Assembly (NCBI GenBank): GCA_902760805.1
Contig: CACWHY010000021.1
Location: 1 to 39,938, forward strand
Reading direction: 5' to 3'
Origin: Ruminococcus flavefaciens
GTDB taxonomy: Bacteria; Bacillota; Clostridia; Oscillospirales; Ruminococcaceae
Length of the DNA: 39,938 nt
Shown here piece after piece: positions 39,333 to 39,938 of this stretch (position 1 is its first letter; every line of letters begins with the position of its first letter). Made by a program: the position numbers and the translations under genes. The notes beneath the pieces were generated by a model, which saw nothing but the letters and a program-made list of their open reading frames with translations, did no database searches and was not told where the DNA came from.

Positions 39333-39382
39333 CATAACAAGCCCCATTGGGCAACTAAATTATTATAAAGGAGAAAATTATC

Positions 39383-39754
39383 ATGGCTTCAGAGAAGATC
39401 ACAAAATTTGTTGAAGATATCAAGACTCTTTCTGTTCTTGAGCTTTCCGAGCTCGTAGACGCTATCCAGGAGGAGTTCGGCGTAACAGCTGCTATCGCTG
39501 CTGCTCCCGCTGCTGGCGGCGCTGCTGCTGGTGCAGAGGCTAAGACAGAGTTCGACGTAATCCTCGCTTCCTTCGGCGACGCTAAGATGGGCGTTATCAA
39601 GGTTGCTAAGGAGGTTCTCGGTCTGGGTCTTAAGGAGGCTAAGGAAGTTGTTGAGTCCGCTCCTAAGGCTATCAAGGAGGGCGTTTCCGAGGCTGAGGCT
39701 AACGAGCTCAAGGAGAAGTTCGAGGCTGCTGGCGCTACAATCGAGATCAAGTAA
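39383..39754 (+). CDS. rplL: 50S ribosomal protein L7/L12
   Basis: 123 residues, normal length. This acidic stalk protein recruits translation GTPases. It has an N-terminal dimerisation domain (about 1-33), an Ala/Gly hinge (about 35-52) and the C-terminal factor-binding domain, with [20 protein letters not shown] near residues 71-90. AAAGGAG precedes the ATG. The strongest codon bias in the window, ending in a strong terminator. The 112-nt gap after rplJ is longer than usual and structured. Confidence 0.98.
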   Translation: MASEKITKFVEDIKTLSVLELSELVDAIQEEFGVTAAIAAAPAAGGAAAGAEAKTEFDVILASFGDAKMGVIKVAKEVLGLGLKEAKEVVESAPKAIKEGVSEAEANELKEKFEAAGATIEIK

Positions 39755-39770
39755 TTTCAGCTTGAACACC

Positions 39771-39794
39771 AAGGGACTGCTTAGGCAGTCCCTT
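39771..39794 (+). terminator. Terminator of rplJL
   Basis: AAGGGACTGC / GCAGTCCCTT perfect stem with a TTAG loop, running into a T tract of seven. Confidence 0.93.
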
Positions 39795-39808
39795 TTTTTG
39801 TTATCATT

Positions 39809-39864
39809 CGCCCGGCCATGGGGACAATGTATGCGTAAATGTAGGGGCGGATATTATCCGCCCG
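39809..39864 (+). repeat. Single copy of the TGTAGGGG palindromic repeat unit
   Basis: CCCGGCCATGGGGACAATG, then TATGCG and AAATGTAGGGGCGG...CCGCCC repeat the higher-order unit of about 55 bp seen at 30551-30606 and 30720-30774, with few changes. Confidence 0.85.
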
Positions 39865-39878
39865 CAGCTTGTCTAAAA

Positions 39879-39907
39879 AGCCCCTTTGCTGAGAGAGCAG
39901 AGGGGCT
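39879..39907 (-). terminator. Terminator of an unseen minus-strand gene beyond the right edge
   Basis: AGCCCCTTTGCT / AGCAGAGGGGCT, a 12-bp stem (one G-U) with a 5-nt loop, and T6 on the minus strand. The gene it ends must lie beyond the window. Confidence 0.75.
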
Positions 39908-39938
39908 GATTTCATGTAATATCAAGCAAAAACGAGAT

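Overview
The window looks like the chromosome of a fibre-degrading Ruminococcus or a close relative (Oscillospiraceae, Clostridia). The evidence is two dockerin-bearing secreted proteins, one of them a pectin lyase, a GH94 cellobiose phosphorylase, a Gram-positive type IV pilus locus without secretin, and Clostridia-style consensus promoters with 17-bp spacers. The genus assignment is an inference from gene content; no rRNA gene lies inside the window.

Layout. The left edge (1-164) holds the leader and tandem promoters of an rRNA operon that runs off the window on the minus strand. Positions 605-15331 hold a type IV pilus locus in several transcription units: a minor or secondary prepilin, an S41 protease, the probable major pilin, pilT-pilB, the divergent prepilin peptidase pilD, and an operon pilC-pilMN-pilO-giant tip-like pilin-pilV-like-pilW-like. 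Next come asnB (minus), cellobiose phosphorylase (plus, strong promoter), an SH3-domain lipoprotein, a coiled-coil membrane protein with deoD, and a polysaccharide flippase.

From 24.6 kb a plus-strand run begins with a small coiled-coil protein and a tiny sigma-region-4 protein, whose promoter carries two LexA/SOS-box-like sites. It continues with an Orn/Lys/Arg decarboxylase-family gene, holB, yaaT/ricT, queH, a YhfC-family membrane protein and ybaK. A non-coding island follows (30.5-31.35 kb), made of palindromic repeats and one 265-bp imperfect inverted repeat. After it come a 1040-residue dockerin-CBM-PL11 rhamnogalacturonan lyase, a three-gene phage-tail-like cassette with no other phage genes, a CAP-domain dockerin protein with a paired palindrome upstream, a NUDIX hydrolase, and rplJ-rplL behind an L10 leader.

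How the parts fit. The pili (attachment or twitching), dockerin proteins (cell-surface or cellulosome-type assembly) and cellobiose phosphorylase (intracellular use of cellulose breakdown products) fit a bacterium that adheres to plant cell walls and degrades them. The least explained items are the very large tip-like prepilin, the orphan tail-like cassette, the SOS-box-controlled sigma-like pair, the 17-bp hairpin at the predicted 5' end of the pil mRNA, and the long inverted-repeat element.
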